This document shows, piece by piece, positions 29,834 through 39,000 of a DNA stretch of 64,000 bases. Within the stretch, counting starts at the first letter, position 1. The number at the start of each line of letters is the position of its first letter. The stretch lies in the NCBI GenBank assembly GCA_965240325.2, contig OZ251222.1, positions 1,364,001 through 1,428,000 of the forward strand, written 5' to 3'. Source of the DNA: Rebecca billardiae RCC1528. Its lineage: Eukaryota; Haptophyta. The position numbers were made by a program, and so were the translations under genes. The notes beneath the pieces are model-generated. The model did no database searches. It was not told the DNA's origin and saw nothing but the letters and a program-made list of their open reading frames with translations.

Positions 29834-30954
29834 GTGATGCACTATCTGGACTCGATGATCGGCGAACAGTCACGATCCAACTGCCGCCGGCACGTCGGCG
29901 CGAGTGTGATGTGGCTTTCTCGGTGCGATCGCGTGGGGCGCGCGGCGGCGTGTGTAGCGGCCAGGCGGAGGCGTCGGGGGCGGCGGCTGAAGGGAGCGAG
30001 GGCGGTGGTGGCGGCACGGACGAGGGAGGCGCGCCGAACGGCATGTCCGTCCTCACCCTCGCCAGCGGCGGCCGCCCGCGCGTCACCGCCGCCGGCTCTC
30101 AGCCGACGCCGCCGCCCGCGAGTGCCGCCAACGGCGCGCGGCGGGCGCGTCACGGCAGGCGGCGGGGGCGGCGACTGCAGTGAGCGAGGGCGATGGTGGC
30201 GGCGCAGTCGAGGGAGGTGCGCCATCCGGACAGCGCGGCGGCGCGGCGCGCGGCCGAGCGCGGGAGCCTGGGCGGCGGCGGGCGCGCGGCGGGGCCGATG
30301 TGCTGCCCGAGAGGCTGGCGCACTCGCCCAGCGCCGCCGCGCACACCGCCGCCGACCTCGCGCGCACGACCTCCGTCAACTCCTCCGTCAGCGGCGGAGA
30401 GCGCGTCGCCTCGCCGCCCACGCTGCCGCCCAGCCGGTTCGTCATCCGAGCGCTCGCCGGGCGCCCGCGGCGTGCGCCGGGCAGCGGTCGCCGCCTACTA
30501 CTAAGTGGTGGGACCGCCGCTGGGGGGCGGGGCGGGCGGAGGAGATGGCGGTGGCGAAGGAGGACGCGGTGGTGGACGTGGACGTCACGCAGTCCGGGCT
30601 GCACTGGCTCATCCACCTCCTCTCTGCACTCGACCCGCCGCCGTCACCGACGGCGCAGCAGCTGGCGGCGGCGCGACGGATGGTGGCGGGCGCGGCCGCG
30701 GCCGAGGCGGGCGCGCGCCGCGCGCGCCGCTGCGGCGGCGTGGAGCGGCGGGAGCTGAGCGGCGCGCTGCTGCACACGCAGTCACGCTGCGCACGTGCTG
30801 CAGACGCTGTACGAGCGCGCCACCGCCGACGCCGTCGCGCCTCCGCTGCCCCCGCCGCACCGGCACCGTCCGACCGTCCGACCGTGTCGTCACAAGCCGC
30901 GGCTGCTGCTCACATTCACAAGCTCACTAGCTGCGTGATGGTGACTAGCCACTA
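29834..30954 (+). other. GC-rich open region, possible gene relic
   Basis: Three overlapping plus-strand frames are open and an internal segment (GAGCGAGGGCGGTGGTGGCG and following) is duplicated at about 29994 and 30180. Protein-like patches lie in different frames: VLPERLAHSPSAAAHTAADL (about 30300) and DVTQSGLHWLIHLLSALDPP (about 30580). No family was recognised and no single frame or splice model joins them, so it is reported as a possible decayed gene rather than a CDS. Confidence 0.3.
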
Positions 30955-31012
30955 GGGCCGTGCGCCCTCAACTTCGTTGTTCACTACCCGAAGATCGGCG
31001 TAGCCGATCATA
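30955..31012 (+). repeat. Single arm of the foldback repeat
   Basis: Matches 26230-26288 with one C/T difference (GTTCACTACC for GTTTACTACC) and directly precedes R1 copy 3. Confidence 0.85.
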
Positions 31013-31022
31013 ATGTATCATA

Positions 31023-31973
31023 ATGACCGCGCTCCGCGGTCCTTTTCTGCATAGAATCAACGCAGTTGGGGGCCCGCGCGGTGGCCGTGCAATCGCGTCA
31101 GCTCTCCGCCGTGGCAGTTCGCCAGTTGAGTTGAAGTACGGTTCTGAGTCCGACAGTCGCCTGCCTGCGACTGCTTGCGAGATCGACTCACTCACTCACA
31201 CTTCACAGCAGCGCGAGACTCACTCACACTTCACACAATCACAGCAGCGGACATGAGACCGCACCGGTCAAATCGGACGTCCGTCTGACAACTAGCTGCC
31301 AAATGTCCAACTGGCTGATCAGCTCGGATCCGACCCGCGTCCGCCGATCGTGCCGAGTGAGTCGTGCCGCGGAGCTCGGAGTACTGAAGGAGTCGGGTGT
31401 GACAGCAGGGTGCTTAGCGCTGCGGCCCGTGCCAGCCAACGACTACAAGTGAAGGAAACAGGGAGGGCTGTCGCAGCGCGCGCCGCGGTGGGAAGAGAGA
31501 AGACTTGCCTCCCATCTGCAGCTGTGGCAGCGTTCCCTCTCGCGGCGGTGGAAGGCGACGACGAGGAGGATTCTGACGATGCAATTGTCGACGACTGCTG
31601 GGAAGCCTCTGCGGTGACACTGTGCTCGGCCGTGTGCACAGCTGCTAAAAGTGGTTAAATTAAATAAATGCGCTACTGTGTTGGATGGCGTCAATCACGC
31701 CTTAACCAAGTGTGCACGTTAACGCGCGACTCGGGGTGATGGAGAGCGGATGGCGACAGCAGCAGCAGTCCTCATGAAGACGATGAAGCTGGCAGCACGG
31801 GTGCACGAGGTGGCAGGCGAAAACGCGCCGACGAGACCGCCTTTGACACACCTGAGCCGCACCGGCGCGTGCGGCGCCGTCAAGCGCGAGCGCTGCAAAC
31901 GCAACTACCGCGCGCTGACGCCACGACGGCGCGGCACTAGCTGATGCAGGCCGTACTACTGCCGGCACTGCTT
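31023..31973 (+). repeat. Dispersed repeat R1, copy 3 (5' two-thirds)
   Basis: Matches R1 copy 1 from its 5' hairpin to the GCCGGCACTGCTT block. About 75 bp of R1 is replaced by a different segment at 31445-31720. That segment carries the end of an open frame (VEGDDEEDSDDAIVDDCWEA, stop at 31656-31658) followed by AAATAAAT and a 45 bp repeat also found at 32220-32263. The missing R1 3' end reappears at 35381-35557. Confidence 0.8.
31680..31722 (+). repeat. 45 bp repeat R4, first of a pair
   Basis: Begins TGTTGGATGGCGTCAATCAC and ends GTGTGCACGTTAA. Its partner at 32220-32263 differs by one base. Contains the near-palindrome GGCGTTAATCACGCC. Confidence 0.75.
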
Positions 31974-31987
31974 GGCCTACTGCAGCA

Positions 31988-32130
31988 TACTGGCGTGCTC
32001 TCGCGTCTGAGGTCCGTGGGTTCAAACCAGTTTCCACTCATCCAGGTCTCTCTTCGGAGAGCGTGCGATGAAGGATGGCGCGGCAACCTGCGGCCACCGT
32101 GAGCCTTACGCACATTAAAACAAATAATTG
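31988..32130 (+). repeat. SINE-like repeat, copy C
   Basis: Counterpart of copy A in the duplicated locus, with GGGTTCAAACC at about 32019 and the A-rich tail AAAACAAATAATTG. Confidence 0.6.
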
Positions 32131-32655
32131 TATCAGCATAACTACCTACTGATTACTATAGCTAGGCATCCGCGAGGCGTGGATGACCGATGAGGGCTGC
32201 GATGTGGTGTCTTTGTGCAGTGTTGGATGGCGTTAATCACGCCTTAACCAAGTGTGCACGTTAAATCATAGTAAACTGTACCCCATACGGGCGTCAATCT
32301 CGCCTGCCTGAGCCAAGGGCCCTTGCCTGAGCTGTGTGCGTCTCATATTCTTATTAGCAAACTGTACGACCACCCTTGCCCATACTCCGGAGCCTGTCCT
32401 GGCCCCGTGGGCGAGTGGCGGAGTGGTTGCCTGGTCGGTGCCTCGGTGGGAAATCGGTTCGCCTCGCCAACGGCAACGGACAGCCGATATAAGGTTTCGC
32501 CAAAAAAAACTTTCGCTGCCCCAGAAAAGAATCAAGCGACGCGACGACCGGCATCGCCCGCCCTCCCGGTCGGGTGGTCGGGGTTCCCCTTGCGCTGGGA
32601 GCTGTCGCTCGAGGAGCGTGTTCGCCGCCTGCCTCTTGGCGGTGGCCCCCGCTGC

Positions 32656-35136
32656 ATGCGCGCCGTCAGCCACAAGGTAGCGATGGCACGTGTCGGCTTG
32701 TTGGTGCTGCTCGCCGGCGTGCCATCGCCAAGCAGCGCGCTGACGAATGGCAAGGCGCCTGCGATTGTGCACTGCCGTGCCACCGACGATGCCCAAGCAG
32801 ACGATCCTGCCGCAGCGTCCGTGCGCGCGGCACTCACAGACGTGGATCCAAGCACCGGGCTGCTACGCCGGTGGCCCGTGCGCGACGACGACCGCGCAGC
32901 AGTGGTGATCCTCGCCGAGAGCGACGTGAGCGTGCACGCCGTCGAGCTCGTCGAGCACTACGTCGAGGAGGGCTTCGACCGCGTCTTCTTCCTCGCCAAC
33001 GACGCGTTCGACGAGCAGGGCACGTGGCTGCGCGAGGCTCTGAGTGGCGTCGACCCGCGGATGTGGGAGGTCACGCCGCTGCACGAGGCGTGCAACCGCC
33101 CTGGCGGGGGAAGATTCTCGTTGCACGACGATCGCGATACGCCCACGCTCTCGACGAGCGGGGACGAGCTCGACTGGCATGACTGGCACGCCGCGCAGGA
33201 GCACGCCATTACGTGCGTCCTGCGCCGGCTGCAGGCTGAGGGCGGCTGGGGCTGGCTCGCACAGATGGACTCTGACGAGTATCTGCACTCGCGCGCGTGC
33301 CCTGGGCGCTCGGTGGTCTCCCTGCTGCGCAACGAGCTCAGCTACTGCGATGCCGTCTACGCGCCGTGGCTCTTCTACTCGTTCGGCGAGCAGCAGGCCG
33401 AGCCATGCGGCCGCGTGCGCGAGGCACTCGAGTGGCGCTGGCAAGCCTTCTCGAAGGGCGCCCCCGACCGGGAAGGAAAGAGGACGATTAGTGCAGTGAA
33501 ATTCGATGCGTCAGGAGACTACGCGAAGTACGTGACCCGCGTCAACTCGACACTGCGTCTGCAAGTGCACACTCCCATCTTCCGCAAGCGCCAGGATCTG
33601 GGACGTGAGGTGACGCGCTGCGCGGCATGCGTTCGTCTCCTTACGCCGAAGAACGCCGGACACTGGGCGCCCAGAACATTCCTCGATGGCGGGAAAATGA
33701 CCACTATCAAGACGAAAGAGCGCAAGTCGCTGCAGAGCAGGACGAGCGCCAACGGGAACGACTCGTTCGTGTTCGTCGTCTCCGGGCACGGTAAGAACAG
33801 GCTGCTCAACGTGGTAAAGTTCGAGGCGCAGGTGCCAGCGCTCACGCTCGCGGTAGCGCACTACCGCGTCACCAGCTGGGTGCGGTGGCGCGCAAAGCGC
33901 TCAAACGAGTTCCCGCTCGCCTCGCGCTACTTCATGCAAAACAGGGGCGTCGGCGCGAGCTTAAAGCGCGTGTCCAATGAGTCCCAAGATGTGGCACGCG
34001 CCAACCGGCTTGACGTTCGTGACAGCTTCATGCGCGAGCAGCGCGCAGCATTCGCAGCCAAACGCCGGCCTCCGATGGCCGTGCACAGTGCGGCTGGGCT
34101 TGCCACGCCGCTCGTCGTGAGCGCAGCTGAAGCGCAAGATGCAGTGGCGGGCATGCGCCTGCCCCCTGTGGGCTGTGCCGCTGCGTTCGGCGGGGCGCAG
34201 GTGACCCATGCCACGCGGCAGAACGCGCTCGGCCCCCCTGGCATGCTCTCATCGGTTGAGGCCAGAGGCTCGTTGCTCCGACTCGTCGTCGCGTGGACCG
34301 GTGCAGGCGGTGACGGCACGGCGGCAGCCGTCGCAAGCGTGCTGTGCGCGCGCGGCGTGAAGACGATCGGCGTGGGCGTGCGCTGCCACGTGAGCAACAG
34401 CACACACGCGGTTCATGACGCGCTGCTGCGCTCGTGGGCCAATCTCGTGCGCGCCGCCACCACCAAGCAAAGACGGAGCGAAGTGCAGCGCATTGCCTCC
34501 CACGTTGTGATGGGGTTGGTGGCCCTCACGCGCTCGGGCGTGCACGCTCTCGTGGGCGCGCCGTACGGCCAGCTGCTGCTCGAGCTCGTGTGGTTCGCCC
34601 CGCGCGCTGTGCTCGTGCACGTTGCGCAGCAGCCTGAGCGTTGGGCGGCGCAGCAGCCGCCACCGCCGCCTGCTGGCGCCAACATCACGGCGACATCGGC
34701 AGCAGCGATCGTCGTCACAGCTGAGCACTGCCCTGAGGCTGCGCGCGCACGCCTGGCCCCGCTCTCTCCGCTTGCGTGCTTGACGGAGTCGGAAATCACG
34801 GAGAAAACGTTCACCACTCTGCAACAGCGCACAGCCGGTGACGTGGCCGCCGCTGCGCGCGAGTACGCCGCGCACAACGCGGCAATACGCGCTGCGCTGC
34901 TCGCTGGGCGTCCGCCGCGGCCTAACGAGCTCAGCAGCGGCAGCTACGTGGCGGCGTGCGCGGCGGACAACAGCGAATCCAGAGGCACTGCGCCCAGGCC
35001 GACTGCGACAGCAAGCTTGGATGGCAAGGAGACTGAGCAGGCGAACGATCCGCCGCGGTTGGGCTGGGCTGGGACGCTGGACGCGATCGCAAGCGCTGTG
35101 GCCGCCCCCAGCTTCATGTGTGATCGCGCGCGATAG
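32656..35136 (+). CDS. GT92/GT2-like glycosyltransferase fused to sulfotransferase-like domain, copy 2
   Basis: 826 residues from ATG 32656 (ATG 32683 alternative), ending TAG as in copy 1. Same architecture: signal peptide, WLAQMDSDEYL acceptor/metal motif, degenerate P-loop WTGAGGDGTAAA, GAPYGQLLLELVWF and EYAAHNAAIRAALL. It differs from 21781-24246 by scattered substitutions and in-frame indels only: AQAD added after DD near residue 44, PSPS in the leader, one residue lost near KNRLLN, and a rewritten stretch after SRGTAPRP. The reading frame is intact throughout, so both copies are probably functional. The 5' flank is shared from ACAGCCGATATAAGG onwards, giving both a common TATA-like core promoter. 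Confidence 0.75.
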   Translation: MRAVSHKVAMARVGLLVLLAGVPSPSSALTNGKAPAIVHCRATDDAQADDPAAASVRAALTDVDPSTGLLRRWPVRDDDRAAVVILAESDVSVHAVELVEHYVEEGFDRVFFLANDAFDEQGTWLREALSGVDPRMWEVTPLHEACNRPGGGRFSLHDDRDTPTLSTSGDELDWHDWHAAQEHAITCVLRRLQAEGGWGWLAQMDSDEYLHSRACPGRSVVSLLRNELSYCDAVYAPWLFYSFGEQQAEPCGRVREALEWRWQAFSKGAPDREGKRTISAVKFDASGDYAKYVTRVNSTLRLQVHTPIFRKRQDLGREVTRCAACVRLLTPKNAGHWAPRTFLDGGKMTTIKTKERKSLQSRTSANGNDSFVFVVSGHGKNRLLNVVKFEAQVPALTLAVAHYRVTSWVRWRAKRSNEFPLASRYFMQNRGVGASLKRVSNESQDVARANRLDVRDSFMREQRAAFAAKRRPPMAVHSAAGLATPLVVSAAEAQDAVAGMRLPPVGCAAAFGGAQVTHATRQNALGPPGMLSSVEARGSLLRLVVAWTGAGGDGTAAAVASVLCARGVKTIGVGVRCHVSNSTHAVHDALLRSWANLVRAATTKQRRSEVQRIASHVVMGLVALTRSGVHALVGAPYGQLLLELVWFAPRAVLVHVAQQPERWAAQQPPPPPAGANITATSAAAIVVTAEHCPEAARARLAPLSPLACLTESEITEKTFTTLQQRTAGDVAAAAREYAAHNAAIRAALLAGRPPRPNELSSGSYVAACAADNSESRGTAPRPTATASLDGKETEQANDPPRLGWAGTLDAIASAVAAPSFMCDRAR

Positions 35137-36022
35137 ACGAGCTCATCGATCGATAAGCAGCTTGCGCTCGTCCGCCACTGAGCTCTACTGCGGCGAGTTC
35201 TTTGCTCAGACGAGTGTGGACAGTGCGGGCTACTCACTGATCCCAGTGAAGTAGAGTACAGACAGCAATAGGGTGCGGCAGCTGAGATCGACTGCTGATA
35301 TTATAGCCCGCGGTGCCTCAGGGCAGGGAATATCGTGGGCGCGCCCATTTGGCATTTCTAGCTCGCCGAATGATCACGTTTCAATGAGGTCATCTTAAAA
35401 AATCGAAACTCGCGGTCTCCACCTCCCTGAAAATCGCCCCGGCCCTGTCCCGGCCTCAGTTTTTCCTTGATCAAAGACAAAGACGATCTTTTTGAAACGT
35501 GGTTAGTGCCCGCGGGCGGGCTCCACGCTGCGCGCTCCGCCCTGCACAGCGGGCCATAAATATATTCGCATCGCATCCCGGGGCCTACAATATCGCTCGG
35601 CCTTTTTTTAAAATATATAATTACTTAATGATTATAAATTATACGTAAATCAATAAATAAATATAAATGGAATCAAATAAGCAGAATATATAGGCTTGAT
35701 GATGATCTGATGAGTGATGTCTGATGATGACTGATGTCTGATGATGACTACATCGTCGTCGTCTAGCAGTCTACATGCATCACGGTGATATGCACTCATC
35801 CAGTGCTCTGACACTCTTGACTCTTGTCTCTTCGTTAAATCGTTTCGGAATTCGGTAACTCGTAACTGCGTCTGCGATAGTGATGCGGTGATGCCATCTC
35901 GTCCGCCTGCGCGCGCCTAACTATAAGAAGCTGATCACAGTAATAAATAAGAAATCGATTTTCGGCGTTAATACGGTAACGATAATCCCGTTTTTGTTCA
36001 CTGTGATGAAACGACCCGGCTC
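35137..36022. other. Intergenic, holds R1 3' fragment
   Basis: Shared duplication flank to 35307, R1 terminal fragment at 35381-35557, then AT-rich DNA with TGATGATGACT repeats. No gene seen. Confidence 0.45.
35381..35557 (+). repeat. R1 3'-terminal fragment
   Basis: Matches the last 180 bp of R1 (from TCAATG to GCGGGCCAT), including ATCAAAGA...GATCTTTTTGAAACGTGGTT and CTCCACGCTGCGCGCTCCGC, but is more diverged than copies 1 and 2 are from each other. Confidence 0.8.
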
Positions 36023-39000
36023 TCACCGCTGCTGGCCCTGGCTCTGGCCTCTGGTGGCACCGCGAGCCGATGTCACAGCTGATGATGTCGTCACAGCAGC
36101 GCGACGACGCTGATAATGAGCGCCGCCACCCGACGCGTGCGGCGGGCCGCTGACCACCGAGGCCAGGGCATTTCCACCTTTGAGGGCAGCCGCTGCCGCA
36201 GCAGTGTGGCCCTTCGCCGCGGAGCGTCGGGGCTGGCTCGGTACGCCACTCGGGGCGTTCCGCGCGCCCACGTCCACGAGATTCACACGAGGCGCGAGGT
36301 ACGGCTGCGGCGCTGCCTGCATCGGCGAGCGCGTGGGGGAGGCGTCGTCTGCCTCTGAGTCCGAGGCGCCGTCGACAAGGCTGCCGGGACGTGCCCTCTC
36401 CTCCTGATCGAAGCTGTGCGCGAACGGCGCGAACAGCTGCGGCGGCGGCGGGCCGTGCGCGAGCGCGCGCAGCCGTTCGCCGAGCGCCTGAGCGGCGGCG
36501 TCGGCCTCAGGCGCAACGTGCTCGCCGGCCCGGCCCACACCCTCGCTCGGCGGGACGTGCACAGATGCCTCGCCCTCGCTAGGGTCGCTGTCGACGTGGG
36601 CGACGCTGCTGCTGCTGCACCGAGCACGCGCTGCGGGCGGCGAGGCGCGCGCGCCACTCCCCGTGCACGCCGCGCCGTGCGCTGCCTCTGCCGTGTTCCC
36701 GTCCTCACGCCACCCGCGCGCCACTGGCGCGGCGTCGTCCGTGGCGCTAGCGCGAGGGTTGTCGAGCGCGGCAGCGCTCACGGTGAAGCGTGGTGGGCGC
36801 GAGCTCACGGCTTCGCCGCCAGTGTCCGCGCCAGCTGCGGAGGACGCCGGCTGGGCTGCCTCGACCCTCCGCGCCGCCTCGCGCATGGCTGCTGCAACCA
36901 ACTTGTCCGGCCGTGCGCGCGCCTCCGCCTCCGGCACGTGCGCGGCACGACACGAGGAGCTGCTGTCGGCGGTGGCCCCGTCGTCTTCGCCCTCGCCTTC
37001 CTCCTCCTGCTCGCCTGCGACCGCAGAGTCGTACGCCAGCTGCGCACTCATGGACGTGAGCAGCGTGCTCAGCCCGGCCTCGCGCCGGCGCCGCGCCTCC
37101 TCGCGCTCAGCGAGCGCTTGGCCACGGCGCTCCGCGAGCGCGCGCGCGCGCTCGAGCGCGGCCTGCGTGCTGGCTGCCTCTGCGCGCGACCGAGCGCTGG
37201 CGGCCTCCGCCGCGGACGCGCGCTCGAGCGCGCCCGCGCCCGAGTCGACGGCCGCGCGCAGCTCGAGGTCACCGTCGCGGAGTGCCGCAGCGAGCGCGGC
37301 GGCGTCTGCGCCGAGCGTGCGCGCGGTGCGCCGCGCCGCGTCGCGCTCCGCAGCGCGTGCGTTCGCACGCGCGCTCTCCTGCTTGGCGCGGGCAGCCGCG
37401 CCCTCCGCCGCCTCGCGCAGCCGCGAGGCATCGGCGCGTGCGCGAGCATCCACCTCGTGCGCGCCGCGTCGCGCGTCGGCTGCGGCGCGCGTCGCGCGCT
37501 GCGCCGCGTCGACCGCAGCGTCGCGCTCGGCGCGCAGCCGGCCAACTGTCGACTCGAGCTGCGCGGCGTGCCCCGCCTCCGCCTTGGCCTCCGCAGCCGC
37601 GGCGCGCGCCTCGCGGTCGGCCTTCTCGCGTGCACGCTCTGCGTCGGCGCGCGCGGCGCGCGCCTTGTCGGTAGCCGCGCGAGCTGCGGCGAGCTCCGCC
37701 GCCAGGGCTTTCGCCCCGGCCTCCGCCTCGCTCGCCCTCTCCAGCTCGCGCGCGCGCGCGGCATGCGCGTCGGCGAGCGCGGCGCTCGCCGCCTCCGCCG
37801 CCGCCACTGCCTCGTCCGCCTCGGCGCGGGCGCGCGCGCCAAGCTGCCGCGCGTCGGCGAGCTGGGCCGCCATGCGCTCCACGTCCGCCGCACGCCGCCG
37901 CGCCGCGCCCTCGGCCGTCTCCGCGCGCGCGACGAGCTGCGAAATCTGTGCGGAGTAGGCGCTGCGCACCTCAGCGAGCGTCGCCGCGGCGGCCGCGCTC
38001 GCGGCCGCGGCCGGTGACCCGACGCTCCGAGGGCCGTCGGTGGCGGCTTCGGCGGCGGCGGCGCTGCTGCCGCGCGGCTCGGCGTGAGCCTTGCGCGCGG
38101 CGGCGGCCGGTGGCCTGCTGCTCGCGCTGGGGGGCTTGGGCGCCGCGCCTCTGCCGCCCTTGCTGCCCGCGCCCCCCCTCGGCGTGTTGGCCGCCGCGCG
38201 CGCGGCCGCGGCGGGGCGCGCGGCCGCGGCGCCGGGCGCAGCTGGTGACTTGGCCGAGGCTGCGGCCGAGCTGCCGCCGGCGTCGACGCGGGCCGCGCGG
38301 CCGGCAGCGCGCACGGCCGGCGCGGGCGCAGTGTCGTCCCCACCGCCCGGCGCGCACACGCTCGTCTCGAGCGCCGCCTGATGCCTCGCGAGCGCGTGCG
38401 CGCGCACGGCTGCGGCGAGTGCGGCCAGCTGAGCTGAGCTCTCGGCACGCACCGCAGTCCGGTACGCTCTCGCGCCACCGAGCAGGCTGAGCGCCCACAG
38501 CAGCGCCTGCGCGACCGCGTCTGCCGAGCGCGCGGAGTGCAGAAGCGGGGGGAGTAGCCGCAGCGCCGCGTGTACCTCCGCCGAGAGCGCCGCCGGGCCG
38601 ATGGCGGAGGCGGGCGCGCAGCCGCGCTCTGCCGCCGCCGCCGCGCCGCTCGCACTCGTGGTCAGTCGAGCCGCGGGGCTGCGCTCATGGGGCTCGGCTG
38701 GTGCGGCGTGCGCGCCGGTGGCGCCGCGCGAGTCCGGCTGCCCCGGCTGATCCACGCGGCGCGCGTCGTCGTGCGCCGCGAGGCAGAGGCACAGCGCGAC
38801 GACGTGCGTCACCGCGTCGCCGCCGTCAGCAAGGGCGGTCGCGCACAGCGCGTGCGCACGCAGCGCATCGGCGCGCGCCTCCGGCTTGACACGTGCGCCG
38901 ACGAGGGCGCGCCCGCCCTCCGAGAGCGCGAGGGCACGCAGCGTGGCGGCGCACGACTCTGCATACTCCGTGCCCAGCGCCATGCTGCCGTGCCCACACG

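Larger units (their letters stand above)
31972..35307 (+). repeat. Segmental duplication, locus 2
   Basis: Collinear with 20336-24429. It contains an extra 70 bp including R4 (32203-32273) and, where locus 1 has element A3, a 75 bp segment (32405-32479) with a tRNA A-box-like TGGCGGAGTGG at 32416-32426. It is bracketed by the two parts of an R1 copy. Confidence 0.85.
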
